Positions 17,393 through 25,504 of a DNA stretch of 64,000 bases are shown here, piece after piece. The position numbers and the translations under genes are program-made. Every line of letters starts with the position of its first letter. The first letter of the stretch is position 1. The notes below the pieces were generated by a model. The model saw only the letters and a program-made list of their open reading frames with translations, ran no database searches and was not told the origin of the DNA. The DNA lies in the NCBI GenBank assembly GCA_024638385.1, contig JAHEKJ010000231.1, positions 1 to 64,000 of the forward strand, in the 5' to 3' direction. Source of the stretch: Gammaproteobacteria bacterium (lineage in GTDB: Bacteria > Pseudomonadota > Gammaproteobacteria > GCA-001735895).

Positions 17393-20300
17393 ATGAACAG
17401 CGAAACGGTCAATCTGACCACTCCCCCGCAAACGGCGAGCTCGCCGCCGCGCGCCGCCAGGCCCGTGGCGCTCGACGCGGTCGTTGCGCGCGTGCGCCGG
17501 CGCTGGCGCGCACGCCTTTTGCTGACCGGTCTGTTCTGGATCCTCGCCGTCGGCGGCGTGTCGTTCGTCGGCGCGGTCTGGTTGCTCGACCAGTGGCATT
17601 TTGCCCCGGGCGCGATCGTCGCGTGCCGCATCTTCCTGATCGCGGCGCTGGTCGCGTTGCTGTACGGCGGTTGCCTGCGACCGCTGCGTCGCCGCGCCGA
17701 CGACGCCCGGGTCGCGCTCTACCTCGAGGAGCACGAACCGCGGCTTCGGATGCTGCTGTCGAGCGCGATCGACGCGCGCGCGGCCAGCCGCCGCGATACC
17801 TCGGCGCAGCTGGTGCGCGATCTCGAGCAGCGGGCGCTCGCGGCCTGCGCCGAACTCGAGCGCGGCGACGGCGTCGAGCGCCCCGCCCTGCGGCGCGCCG
17901 GCGCGCGACTCGCGCTGATCGCCGGCGCGTTGCTCGCGCTCGGCCTGTGGCCGCCCGAATTCCTGCGCCTCGGCGCGCCGGCGCTGCTGATGCCGTGGAC
18001 CAGCGCCGCCGACTACTCGCCGTACCGGCTCGAGCTCAGCCCGGGCGACATCGAGATCGCGCGCGGCGGCGACCAGTTGATCAGCCTGCGCATCCCCGGC
18101 TACGACGGCGGCGACGTCTGGCTGTACACGTCGCCCGACGGCGGCGTCTCCTGGTCGCAGTCGACGATGGCGGCCGGCGACGCCGCCGGGCTCTACGAAA
18201 CCTTCCTGTTCGACATCGCGCGCGATGTCGACTATTTCGTGCGTGCCGCCGGGCAGCAGACCGCGACCTTTCGCATCAGCGTCACCGACATCCCGGTCAT
18301 CGAGACGTTACGGTTGCGTTATCACTACCCTGCCTATACCCGCCTCGAAGCCGAGGTCTTCGAAGGCAGCGGCGACATCAGCGCGCTCGTCGGCACCCGC
18401 GTCGAGGTGCTGGTCACGCCGACCGGGCCGATACCAGGCGGCGCGCTCATTCTCGACGACGGCAGTCGAATCGCGCTTACCGCCGGCGCCGACGGCGAGT
18501 GGACGGGCTCGATCGGCATCGAGCGCGACGGCGCCTACCGCATCCGGTTTGCACGTGCCGGCGGCGCCGCGGTCGACGCGTCGCCCGAGTACCGCATCAC
18601 CGCGCTCGACGACCGCCGCCCCGGCGTCGCGATCCTGAGCCCCGGGCGCGACGTCAAGGTCAGCATGGTCGAGGAGCCGGTCATGCGCGTGCGCGCCGAC
18701 GACGACCAGGGCGTCGCCCGCCTCGACCTCGTGCTGTCGGTCAACGGCGAACCCGAACAACGCATCCCGCTGCTGCGCGACGCCGACGGCGAATCCGCCC
18801 GCGTCGTCAGCGCCGATCACGTGCTGTTTCTCGAGAACCTCGATCTCGCGCCCGGCGATCTGATCTCCTATTACGTGCAGGCCGAGGACCGCGGTCCCGA
18901 CGGCGCCGCAAGGGTCGCGACCAGCGATATCTTTTTCTACCAGGTTCGCCCGTTCAGCCTCAACTATCGCAGCGCGCAGCAACAGGGCGGCGGTGGCGGC
19001 GGCCAGGGCGGCCAGCAACAACAGGGTTTCCTGTCCGAGCAGCAAAAGCAGTTCGTCGTCGCGACCTTCAAGATGATCCGCGACCGCGACCAGTACGACG
19101 ACAACGGCTATCGCGACAACCTCGAGCTGCTGGCGAAGGCGCAGGCGCGCATCCGCGACCGCGTCGAGGCCATCGTCCGGCGCATCAGCCGCCGGCCGAT
19201 GAACCAGCTCGACGAGCACTACAAGGTCATCACCGCCGAATTGCCGCGCGCCGCGGCGGCGATGCGCGAGGTCGAGCGCCAGCTCAAAGCCAGCGATATC
19301 GAGCCGGCATTGACCGATGCGCAGATCGCGCTCAAGCACCTGCAGCGCGCCGACGCCGCGTTTCGCGACATCAACGTCGCGCTCAGCAACCAGAACGGCG
19401 GCGGCGCCGGCGGCTCGAATCTCGAGGATCTCGCCAACCTGTTCCAGCTCGAGATGGACAAGTTGCGCAACCAGTACGACAGCGTGCAGCACGCGCGCCA
19501 GCAATCGCCCGAGCAATTGATCGACGAAACCCTGAAACGCCTGCAGGAACTCGCACGGCGGCAACAGCGCGAGCTCGAGCGCAGCCTGCGCCGGCTCGGC
19601 GGTAACCCGGAAGCCGGCAACGGCGAACGCCAGCGCGCGCTCGCCGAGGAGCTCGAGGAAATGGCGCGCCGGCTCGAACGCCTGACGCGCGACCAGCCCA
19701 ACGCGCAGATGCAGCAATCGATCCGGCAGATGCGCGAGGCCGCCGAGGCGATGCGCCGCGCGGCCGAAAACGCGAACGGCGGCGGTGGCGGCGGTACGCA
19801 GCAGGCGCGCGAGGCCGCCGAACGACTGCGCGAGGCGCAGCGGCTGCTCGATGAGAGCCGCGTGGCGCAGTTCGGCGACGAGGTCGAACGCACGCTGCGG
19901 CGCGCCGAGCTCGCGGAGAAACGCCAGCAGGCGATCCGGCGGCAGGTCGAGGAACTCGAGCGCCCGTGGGGCGATACCAAGAAGGCGCAACTGCGCCAGA
20001 TCGACGAGCGCAAGCAGGCGCTCAACGAGGAACTCGCAAGCCTCGAGGGCGAGCTCAACGAGCTGACCCGGGCGGCGCGCAGCGAACAGCCCGAGGCCGG
20101 CGAATCGCTCAAGCAGGCGATCCGCGCGGCGCGCGAGGCGCGCCTCGCCGACCGCATCGGCCGCACCCGCGAAATGATCCTGCTGAACCAGCAACAGGCG
20201 GCAGAGGACAACGAACGCGCGATCGAACAGGGCATCGGCCGCATGCGCGAGCGCATCGCCGATGCGCTCGAACGCGTCGACGAACCCGGCCGCCGGGGTC

Positions 20301-20851
20301 TCGAGCGCTCGCTCGAGGCAATGCGCGATCTCGCCCGCGAGCTGCGCACGCTGCGCGAGCAGGCGGCCGAGCAGGGCAGTGACGGCGACGGCCGCGGCGC
20401 GCGCGAGCCGCAGCGGGCCGACGCCGGGCGCGAGGGTGAAGGTCGCGGGCAACAGCAATCGGGCCAGGCCGGCAACGCCACGGCCGGCAACGCCGGCGAT
20501 CGCCAGTCCCGGGGACAGGCCGGTGCGGATGCCGAAGGCGGCGGCCGCGGCGCCTTTGACGGCATCGTCGAGCGCGCCGGCGAGATCGGCCGCAGCCTGC
20601 GCAACCACGGCGTCGATGCCGGCGATATCGATCCGGTGCTCGCGCAAATCGAGCGGCTCAAACGACGCGACGCGGATCTGGGCGAGGCTTCCGACCTCGC
20701 GCTGCGCGCGCTGCTGGAGCTCGAGTTCAGGCTGCGACGCCAGCTCGAACCCGAGAGCGATCCCGATTTGCTGATTGCCGACCCGCGCGAGCTGCCCGAC
20801 GAGTACCGCGACGAAGTCGCCGATTATTACCGCGAACTGAGCCGGCCCTGA
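17393..20851 (+). CDS. DUF4175 family membrane protein with long coiled coil
   Basis: Protein of 1152 residues. Two or three N-terminal membrane segments (LLLTGLFWILAVGGVSFVGAVWLL; IVACRIFLIAALVALLYGG; LIAGALLALGLW) precede beta-rich periplasmic repeats, a Gly/Gln-rich linker (QQQGGGGGGQGGQQQQ) and about 500 residues of charged helical coiled coil (REVERQLKASD, EELEEMARRLERLTRD, REMILLNQQQAAEDNERAIEQG). This matches DUF4175 proteins found at the end of MoxR/BatA operons. The start has GGGAG ten bases upstream. The low-complexity Gly-rich stretch near residues 1000-1045 (QQQSGQAGNATAGNAGDRQSRG) is a flexible linker before a conserved C-terminal helix. Likely a structural partner of the complex; function not known. 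Confidence 0.85.
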   Translation: MNSETVNLTTPPQTASSPPRAARPVALDAVVARVRRRWRARLLLTGLFWILAVGGVSFVGAVWLLDQWHFAPGAIVACRIFLIAALVALLYGGCLRPLRRRADDARVALYLEEHEPRLRMLLSSAIDARAASRRDTSAQLVRDLEQRALAACAELERGDGVERPALRRAGARLALIAGALLALGLWPPEFLRLGAPALLMPWTSAADYSPYRLELSPGDIEIARGGDQLISLRIPGYDGGDVWLYTSPDGGVSWSQSTMAAGDAAGLYETFLFDIARDVDYFVRAAGQQTATFRISVTDIPVIETLRLRYHYPAYTRLEAEVFEGSGDISALVGTRVEVLVTPTGPIPGGALILDDGSRIALTAGADGEWTGSIGIERDGAYRIRFARAGGAAVDASPEYRITALDDRRPGVAILSPGRDVKVSMVEEPVMRVRADDDQGVARLDLVLSVNGEPEQRIPLLRDADGESARVVSADHVLFLENLDLAPGDLISYYVQAEDRGPDGAARVATSDIFFYQVRPFSLNYRSAQQQGGGGGGQGGQQQQGFLSEQQKQFVVATFKMIRDRDQYDDNGYRDNLELLAKAQARIRDRVEAIVRRISRRPMNQLDEHYKVITAELPRAAAAMREVERQLKASDIEPALTDAQIALKHLQRADAAFRDINVALSNQNGGGAGGSNLEDLANLFQLEMDKLRNQYDSVQHARQQSPEQLIDETLKRLQELARRQQRELERSLRRLGGNPEAGNGERQRALAEELEEMARRLERLTRDQPNAQMQQSIRQMREAAEAMRRAAENANGGGGGGTQQAREAAERLREAQRLLDESRVAQFGDEVERTLRRAELAEKRQQAIRRQVEELERPWGDTKKAQLRQIDERKQALNEELASLEGELNELTRAARSEQPEAGESLKQAIRAAREARLADRIGRTREMILLNQQQAAEDNERAIEQGIGRMRERIADALERVDEPGRRGLERSLEAMRDLARELRTLREQAAEQGSDGDGRGAREPQRADAGREGEGRGQQQSGQAGNATAGNAGDRQSRGQAGADAEGGGRGAFDGIVERAGEIGRSLRNHGVDAGDIDPVLAQIERLKRRDADLGEASDLALRALLELEFRLRRQLEPESDPDLLIADPRELPDEYRDEVADYYRELSRP

Positions 20852-20870
20852 GCCCGGCGCATACCCCCGG

Positions 20871-21647
20871 CTATCCCGCCGCCTCGACCGGCTCGTCGAG
20901 CCAGTTCAGGCTGTGTGGATCGAAGTGCTGCGTGAGCGTCGGCTTGACGATCTCGAAGTATGGCGAGATGTCGAAATCGCGCGGTGCGAACAGGCTGTGA
21001 TGGCGAATGTGCAGCAATTCGTCGTAGCAATCGAGACACGCCGGGTCGCCGGAATGCCGGTAAACGACTTCCGGCAGGATTGGGTAGCGAATCGACTGGA
21101 ACGCCTGCGCGATCAGCGACGAGCAGATTGCGCGGGTCGGATCGCCGCTGCCGAGCGCGAGCATTCGCCGCCGCCAGCGCGTCGGCACCGGCGGGGTCTG
21201 CACCAGGTAGCGCGCGAGATCGAAGATGTTTTTGAGGTCGTAGAGCTGGCCGATGCGCGCCTCCGCGTAGGCGACGATTCGGTCGACTTCGCCGGCCGCG
21301 AGTCCGACCGGCCGGCAGATACGCGTGTGCAGTCGGGCATAGGGTTCAAGCGACACGCGGCGCACGCCGTCGACGACGTCGGCCTCGATCAGTTCGATCG
21401 CCGCGGGATCGGCCGGCTCGCGGCCGGCCAGGTCGACGCTGCACAGCGCGGCATGCGACCAGGTCGACTGGGTCAGGTACTTGACCGCGGTGCTGAAACG
21501 GCTCGAGCCTTCGACCAGCAGCACGTCGCCGCGACGCAAGGTCGCCGCGAGCAGATCGGGGCGGCAGGTCGCGACCCGCACCTCGCGGCTGCCCGGTGCG
21601 GCCAGATAGCGCGCCAGCAACCGGCCGCATCGCTCCAGAATGTTCAT
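20871..21647 (-). CDS. Permuted NlpC/P60 (YiiX/YycO-like) cysteine hydrolase
   Basis: Protein of 258 residues; I start it at the ATG preceded by GGGAGGCGGG rather than at 21803. The N-terminal half has RRGDVLLVEGSSRFSTAVKYLTQSTWSHAALCSVD, where the conserved His of circularly permuted NlpC/P60 hydrolases lies in SHAAL, and the second half has the Cys in AICSSLIAQAF. Such proteins hydrolyse amide or thioester bonds of lipids or peptides. No signal peptide is evident. It is convergent to the DUF4175 gene, with 19 bases between stops. Confidence 0.75.
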   Translation of the reverse strand: MNILERCGRLLARYLAAPGSREVRVATCRPDLLAATLRRGDVLLVEGSSRFSTAVKYLTQSTWSHAALCSVDLAGREPADPAAIELIEADVVDGVRRVSLEPYARLHTRICRPVGLAAGEVDRIVAYAEARIGQLYDLKNIFDLARYLVQTPPVPTRWRRRMLALGSGDPTRAICSSLIAQAFQSIRYPILPEVVYRHSGDPACLDCYDELLHIRHHSLFAPRDFDISPYFEIVKPTLTQHFDPHSLNWLDEPVEAAG

Positions 21648-21758
21648 GATCCCGCCTCCCGCCCGCGTCGCGCCGGCGCCGTAGCCAATCGTCGATCTGT
21701 TTGATTGCCGATGGGTCCGATTGTTCGCCCGCGCTGCCGACCTCTCTCCAACGGGAGA

Positions 21759-21787
21759 TTGATTGCGCCCCTGCGACGGCATAGATT
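21759..21787 (+). promoter_or_regulatory. Sigma-70-like promoter placing the start site at the TusE/DsrC-like start codon
   Basis: TTGATT and TAGATT are separated by exactly 17 bases. The usual start of transcription, about seven bases after the -10, falls on the GTG start codon at 21794, which suggests a leaderless mRNA. This is a sequence match only. Confidence 0.5.
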
Positions 21788-21793
21788 GGATCC

Positions 21794-22144
21794 GTGATTG
21801 CAACCGACGCGACGACCGCGCTCGAGCAGGTGGCGCGCGACAACGAGGGATTCCTGCTCGACCCCGACGACTGGAGCCCGGCGCTCGCGTGCGCGCTGGC
21901 GCGCGAGTCCGGCCAGCCGCTCGACGACGAGCACTGGCAGATCATCGACTACATCCGCGACGCCTACGCGCGCACGCAGACCGTACCCGAGGCGCGCAAG
22001 CTGCTGCGGTTCATGCGCGAAGCCTGGGGCGACGAGCGCGCTACCCGCCGCTATCTGTATCGCCTGTTCCCGACCGGTTACGGCCAGACCGCGTGCAAGA
22101 TCGCCGGCATGCGCAAGCCGCTCAAGCTGATGCTCGACGTCTGA
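21794..22144 (+). CDS. TusE/DsrC family sulfur-carrier-like protein
   Basis: Protein of 116 residues from a GTG start. It matches the TusE/DsrC/DsvC fold: DNEGFLLDPDDWSPALACALARESG, LDDEHWQIIDYIRDAYARTQTVPEARKLLRFM, and the C-terminal arm RLFPTGYGQTACKIAGMRKP. In DsrC the arm carries two cysteines, the last as the penultimate residue; TusE keeps only the penultimate one. Here only the inner cysteine (Cys101) remains and the position of the other is Leu112, with a longer tail (LKLMLDV). It may therefore not do normal persulfide transfer. No other tus or dsr gene is in the window. Confidence 0.85.
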   Translation: MIATDATTALEQVARDNEGFLLDPDDWSPALACALARESGQPLDDEHWQIIDYIRDAYARTQTVPEARKLLRFMREAWGDERATRRYLYRLFPTGYGQTACKIAGMRKPLKLMLDV

Positions 22145-22172
22145 GCGCGACGCGGCAACCGTTTCCGAAGAC

Positions 22173-22826
22173 ATGAGCGACGACGACCCGATCAATCCCT
22201 ACGCATCGCCGGCCTGCGCCGCGCACGAACTCGACGCGCTCTACCGCGACCAGGCCCTGCCCGACGCCGAAACCCGGCGCGACGTCATGCGCTGGCGCCG
22301 CGCCGAGCGCGAACGGCTCTACCGGCTGCGCAACGCATTGCCGGCGGACGCGCGCGCCGACGCCGAAAGTGAATTGCAGGGCCGGCTCGAGCAGCTGGTC
22401 GAAGCGCGCGGCGCGCGCGTGGTCGGCGCCTACTGGCCGATTCGCGGCGAGCCTGATCTGCGGCCGTGGATGCGGGCAGCGGATGCCCGCGGCCTGGTCG
22501 TTGCGCTGCCGGTGGTCGTCGCCGAGGGCCGCCCGCTGCGCTACAGTCGCTGGCGCGCCGGCGCGACAATGCGCCGCGGCCGCTGGGGCATCGCCGAACC
22601 CGCCGTCGACGACTGGTGCGAGCCCGAGCTGGTGCTCGCGCCGCTGGTCGGCGTCGACGCCGGCAACTACCGTCTCGGCAACGGCGGCGGTTATTTCGAC
22701 CGCACGCTCGCCGCGGCCGAGCCGCGTCCGTTCGCGGTCGGCATCGGCTTCGGCTGCACCCGCATCGAAACGATCTACCCGCTGCCGCACGACGTTCCGA
22801 TGGACGAAGTGCTGTTTTCCAGATGA
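22173..22826 (+). CDS. 5-formyltetrahydrofolate cyclo-ligase
   Basis: Protein of 217 residues that converts 5-formyl-THF to 5,10-methenyl-THF with ATP. Family motifs visible are RRAERERLYRLRNAL, GAYWPIRGEPDLRPWM, LVLAPLVGVDAGNYRLGNGGGYFDRTLA and the closing VGIGFGCTRIETIYPLPHDVPMDEVLF. The glycine-rich LGNGGGYFDR is the ATP/substrate loop. The N-terminal ~30 residues are longer than in many homologues. Its stop overlaps the next start by ATGA, so the two are translationally coupled. Confidence 0.93.
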   Translation: MSDDDPINPYASPACAAHELDALYRDQALPDAETRRDVMRWRRAERERLYRLRNALPADARADAESELQGRLEQLVEARGARVVGAYWPIRGEPDLRPWMRAADARGLVVALPVVVAEGRPLRYSRWRAGATMRRGRWGIAEPAVDDWCEPELVLAPLVGVDAGNYRLGNGGGYFDRTLAAAEPRPFAVGIGFGCTRIETIYPLPHDVPMDEVLFSR

Positions 22827-23557
22827 CGTTGGCTGGTCGAGTTCGCGGCCGCGCTCGAAAAAATCCGCGCCGGTCTCCTGTCACATTGAAGTCGACGGGG
22901 TCAAACGACGCGAGGCGGCTGACCCTGGCCGCGATTGCTTTGCTGGTCATGGCGTCTGTGAGCTGGGACGCGAAGGCGGCATCCGGCGACGAGGCCGATG
23001 TGCGCTCGTCCTGGGAGCGCTACCGCACGGCGATTCTCGCGCAGGACGCCGATGCGGCTTACGCGCTGATCGATCGCACGACGCGAGAATACTACCGCGA
23101 ACTGCTGCAGGTCGTGCTGTTTGCAAGCCCCGAGGACATGGCGGGCCTGATGATCATGGTCAAGCTCGCGGTGGTGCAGAGCCGCCGCGAGATACCGCGC
23201 GAGCAACTGCTCGATTTCGACGCCGAGGCCTACTTCAAGCACAGCGTCGGGCGCGGCTGGTTCAGCAGGGACACGATGCGCAGGCTCACGCTGGTCGCAA
23301 TCGAGGTCGACGGCGACCGTGCCCGCTCGAGCGTCGAGCGCGACGGCCGGGTGGTGCGGTCGGGTTACGAGTTCAATCGCGAGGACGGCGCCTGGAAGAT
23401 CAACCTGATGCCGGCCCTGATCGCCGGCGAATGGGCGATGCAGCAAATCGTTACCGCGAGCGGCAAGGCCGAGGACGACTTCATCTTCGATCTCGTCGAG
23501 GCGCACAGCGGCACACGCCCGGACGCGTCGATCTGGGAGCCGATCGTCAGTCCCTAG
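22823..23557 (+). CDS. Probable exported protein of unknown function
   Basis: Protein of 244 residues starting in the ATGA overlap with the cyclo-ligase gene. The first 30 residues are very basic (RVRGRARKNPRRSP), followed by a hydrophobic stretch (LTLAAIALLVMASVSWDAKA) that looks like a signal peptide with a long n-region; a later start cannot be excluded. The mature part has an NTF2-like or lipocalin-like feel (SWERYRTAILAQDADAAYALIDRTTREYYRELL, then WKINLMPALIAGEWAM), the pattern of SnoaL/DUF4878-like domains, but I do not assign it. Its end overlaps the convergent methyltransferase gene by 11 bases. Confidence 0.65.
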   Translation: MTLAGRVRGRARKNPRRSPVTLKSTGSNDARRLTLAAIALLVMASVSWDAKAASGDEADVRSSWERYRTAILAQDADAAYALIDRTTREYYRELLQVVLFASPEDMAGLMIMVKLAVVQSRREIPREQLLDFDAEAYFKHSVGRGWFSRDTMRRLTLVAIEVDGDRARSSVERDGRVVRSGYEFNREDGAWKINLMPALIAGEWAMQQIVTASGKAEDDFIFDLVEAHSGTRPDASIWEPIVSP

Positions 23558-24377
23558 TCGCGATGCAATCGTAGCGCACCGTGCGCAGGCTGCGCGCGGC
23601 CAGATTTTGCAGGATGTTGCGCGCCATCAGCGGAAAGTCGTCGCCGAGGAAAATGGCGAAGCCGAGCGGCGGCGTTTGTGACTGCGCGAGCCGCGTCCGC
23701 ATGCGCTCGTACCAGGCCTGGCTTGCGGCGGTCGAATCCTCGACCGCGACGATCTCGAATCCGGCATCGGCCAGCAGAGATCGCATCTCGTCGGGCGTCG
23801 CCAGGTGGCTGATCGCCGGATCGCGCGCCCAGGGCACCGGGTAGACGATCTCGCCGCCGTCGCCGCGCAACACGTCGTAGATCGCAAAACGCCCGCCCGG
23901 TTTGACGACTCGCCGCGCCTCGGCGTAGAGCTCATGCTTGGCGCGAATGTTCATCGCGACGTGAATCGTGAAAGCCGCGTCGAAGCTCGCGTCGGCGAAG
24001 TCGAGCGCGGTCGCTTCGCCCGGCTCGAAGCGCGTCAGGCCTTCGAGACCGACCCATTGCGACATCGCGTTGGCCGCCTCGCAATAGGCCGGCGTCAGGT
24101 CGATGCCGGTAACGTGACAGCCATGACTCGCCGCCAGCGTGCGCGCCGGGCCGCCGAGACCGCTGCCGATATCGAGCAGGCGATCGCCGGCGCCGGCGCC
24201 GAGCGTGCGGCCGATTTCGAGGGTCGCCTCGCGCCCGCGAATGTGAAACTCGTCGATCGCCGCGAGATCGGCCGCATCGAGCTTGCGCAGGTCCATACCG
24301 GCGCGCTCGAGATTCGCCGCCAACAGTGCGACCAGGTCGCCCGTGCCCGAATAGTGTTCGATGATCTGCCTGTTCAT
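23547..24377 (-). CDS. Class I SAM-dependent methyltransferase
   Basis: Protein of 276 residues with motif I LLDIGSGLGGPARTLA, motif II region VTGIDLTPAYCEAAN, DASFDAAFTIHVAMNI and VVKPGGRFAIYDVL. The order and the start MNRQIIEHYSGTGDL resemble small-molecule methyltransferases of the sarcosine/dimethylglycine or UbiE-like group; the substrate cannot be told. The ATG at 24377 has GAGGG upstream; the TTG one codon earlier is less likely. It is convergent with the exported-protein gene. Confidence 0.85.
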   Translation of the reverse strand: MNRQIIEHYSGTGDLVALLAANLERAGMDLRKLDAADLAAIDEFHIRGREATLEIGRTLGAGAGDRLLDIGSGLGGPARTLAASHGCHVTGIDLTPAYCEAANAMSQWVGLEGLTRFEPGEATALDFADASFDAAFTIHVAMNIRAKHELYAEARRVVKPGGRFAIYDVLRGDGGEIVYPVPWARDPAISHLATPDEMRSLLADAGFEIVAVEDSTAASQAWYERMRTRLAQSQTPPLGFAIFLGDDFPLMARNILQNLAARSLRTVRYDCIATRD

Positions 24378-25010
24378 CAACCGGCCCTCGCCAGCGCCGA
24401 CGAAGTCGGGATTCTAGCATGCCGGGACCGCCGCTTCACCGTCCCCGGCCGCGGCCGGATTGCGTGCACTTTCGCCGTCGCGGGCTTCAGGCCGGACGCC
24501 GCTCCTGTTCTGAAGGCGGCACCGCAAGGATTAGGCCGCGAAGTCCGCGTTTGCAAAGCAAATACGGCGGGGCCCCGCACCGGTTCGGCGTCTCCGACTC
24601 CGACAACCGGGACCTCGGAGCCCGTCGGAATCCTCGCCGTCAGCGGCCGATTCGAAGGCGCAACCGGGTCTTTGCACGTGACCGGCCGGCCCGACGGGCA
24701 CGATGACGCGAAGCGATAGCACGACGGGGATTGCGGCCGAATCTGCCTCGAGTGCGTTTAGCAGACAGCTTGGCGATACAATATTCAGAAGATTATTATT
24801 TTTTATCATTCAGGTATCGTAAATTGCTACCTTTTCGTTGGGGGAAAATGTGAGTTAGTGCACACGATTTAACCCATTTGGGCGATGCACGGTATCGACG
24901 AATGTGTCTAGATTGATCATCCATTAACCAGCAAGAGACGCTAAGCGGCAAAAAATGGCAAGCGGCGCGAACGCGCCCGACAAGACCAGCCGCAAATTCG
25001 GCCGAATGAT
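24378..25010. other. Intergenic region with an AT-rich leader
   Basis: No supported gene is seen in these 633 bases; the small ORFs have no protein-like composition. From about 24770 the DNA becomes clearly AT-rich compared with everything around it, and holds a candidate promoter and a CCCATTTGGG dyad. The segment from 24806 to 25010 could be a long 5' leader of the small ORF at 25011. Confidence 0.6.
24770..24799 (+). promoter_or_regulatory. Candidate promoter upstream of the orphan antitoxin-like gene pair
   Basis: TTGGCG, 18 bases, TATTAT (five of six matches to the -10 consensus). Transcription would start near 24806, giving a leader of about 200 bases before the ORF at 25011. A motif TTTAACCCATTTGGG at about 24868-24882 follows within the leader. 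Confidence 0.4.
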
Positions 25011-25262
25011 ATGGATGACGACAAGCTAGAACTGGGAGCGGGGCTGATGCCGGAAACGGATCAGACCGATATCACCGATACCACCGATCGCAGCCTGATC
25101 ACCGATATCTCGGATGCGATGGGTCTCGGTTCGTCGAGCGAGCGGGCTCGCCGGCGCAAGCAAAAGCTGCGCGAAGCGCTCGTACAAGAGCACATCCAGG
25201 AGCGCGAGCGGCACAAGACGCGGCTCGCCTCGCTGCTCGGCCTCGGCGCGAAAAGGGAGTAA
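25011..25262 (+). CDS. Small hypothetical protein upstream of HigA-like gene
   Basis: Protein of 83 residues, acidic and Asp/Thr-rich in the first half (TDQTDITDTTDRSLITDISDAMG) and strongly basic and helical in the second (RARRRKQKLREALVQEHIQERERHK). No known domain is recognised. The stop is five bases from the start of the HigA-like gene, so both are probably translated from one mRNA. Its position would fit a toxin or accessory partner, but it has no RelE/HigB-like features. Another ATG five bases upstream is out of frame. Confidence 0.55.
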   Translation: MDDDKLELGAGLMPETDQTDITDTTDRSLITDISDAMGLGSSSERARRRKQKLREALVQEHIQERERHKTRLASLLGLGAKRE

Positions 25263-25267
25263 CCCGG

Positions 25268-25504
25268 ATGTCCGACAACAGTTTTCACCCCGGCGAATAC
25301 CTGCAGGAATTGCTCGTCTGGCAAAACACCAGCCCGGCCGATCTCGCGCGCATCACCGGCGTGCCCGAAACCAGCATCGTCGCCGTCACGCGCCAACGCC
25401 GCAGCGTCGACGCGGAGCTGTCGCGGGGACTCGCCGAGTACTTCGGCAATTCGCCGCAGTACTGGCTCGATTTGCAGCAATCCTACGACCGCGACCACGA
25501 TTGA
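25268..25504 (+). CDS. HigA/VapI-family HTH antitoxin-like protein
   Basis: Protein of 78 residues with the XRE-type helix-turn-helix of HigA antitoxins: HPGEYLQELLVWQNTSPADLARITGVPETSIVAVTRQRRSVDAELSRGLAEYFGNSPQYWLDLQQSYD. The HPGExL opening and the YFG-x-SPxxWLxLQxxYD ending are diagnostic. HigA usually follows a HigB RNase toxin; here the preceding ORF is not HigB-like, so this is an orphan or belongs to an atypical pair. It probably binds its own promoter region in the AT-rich leader. Confidence 0.85.
   Translation: MSDNSFHPGEYLQELLVWQNTSPADLARITGVPETSIVAVTRQRRSVDAELSRGLAEYFGNSPQYWLDLQQSYDRDHD

Noticed and set aside
15462-20647. Long minus-strand ORFs (599 and 779 aa) under the BatA and DUF4175 genes
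   Set aside because: They mirror the G/C codon bias of the real genes and contain no recognisable motif.
24419-24809. Small ORFs in the 24.4-24.8 kb gap
   Set aside because: Mixed Pro/Arg/Ser composition, no ribosome site and no motif.
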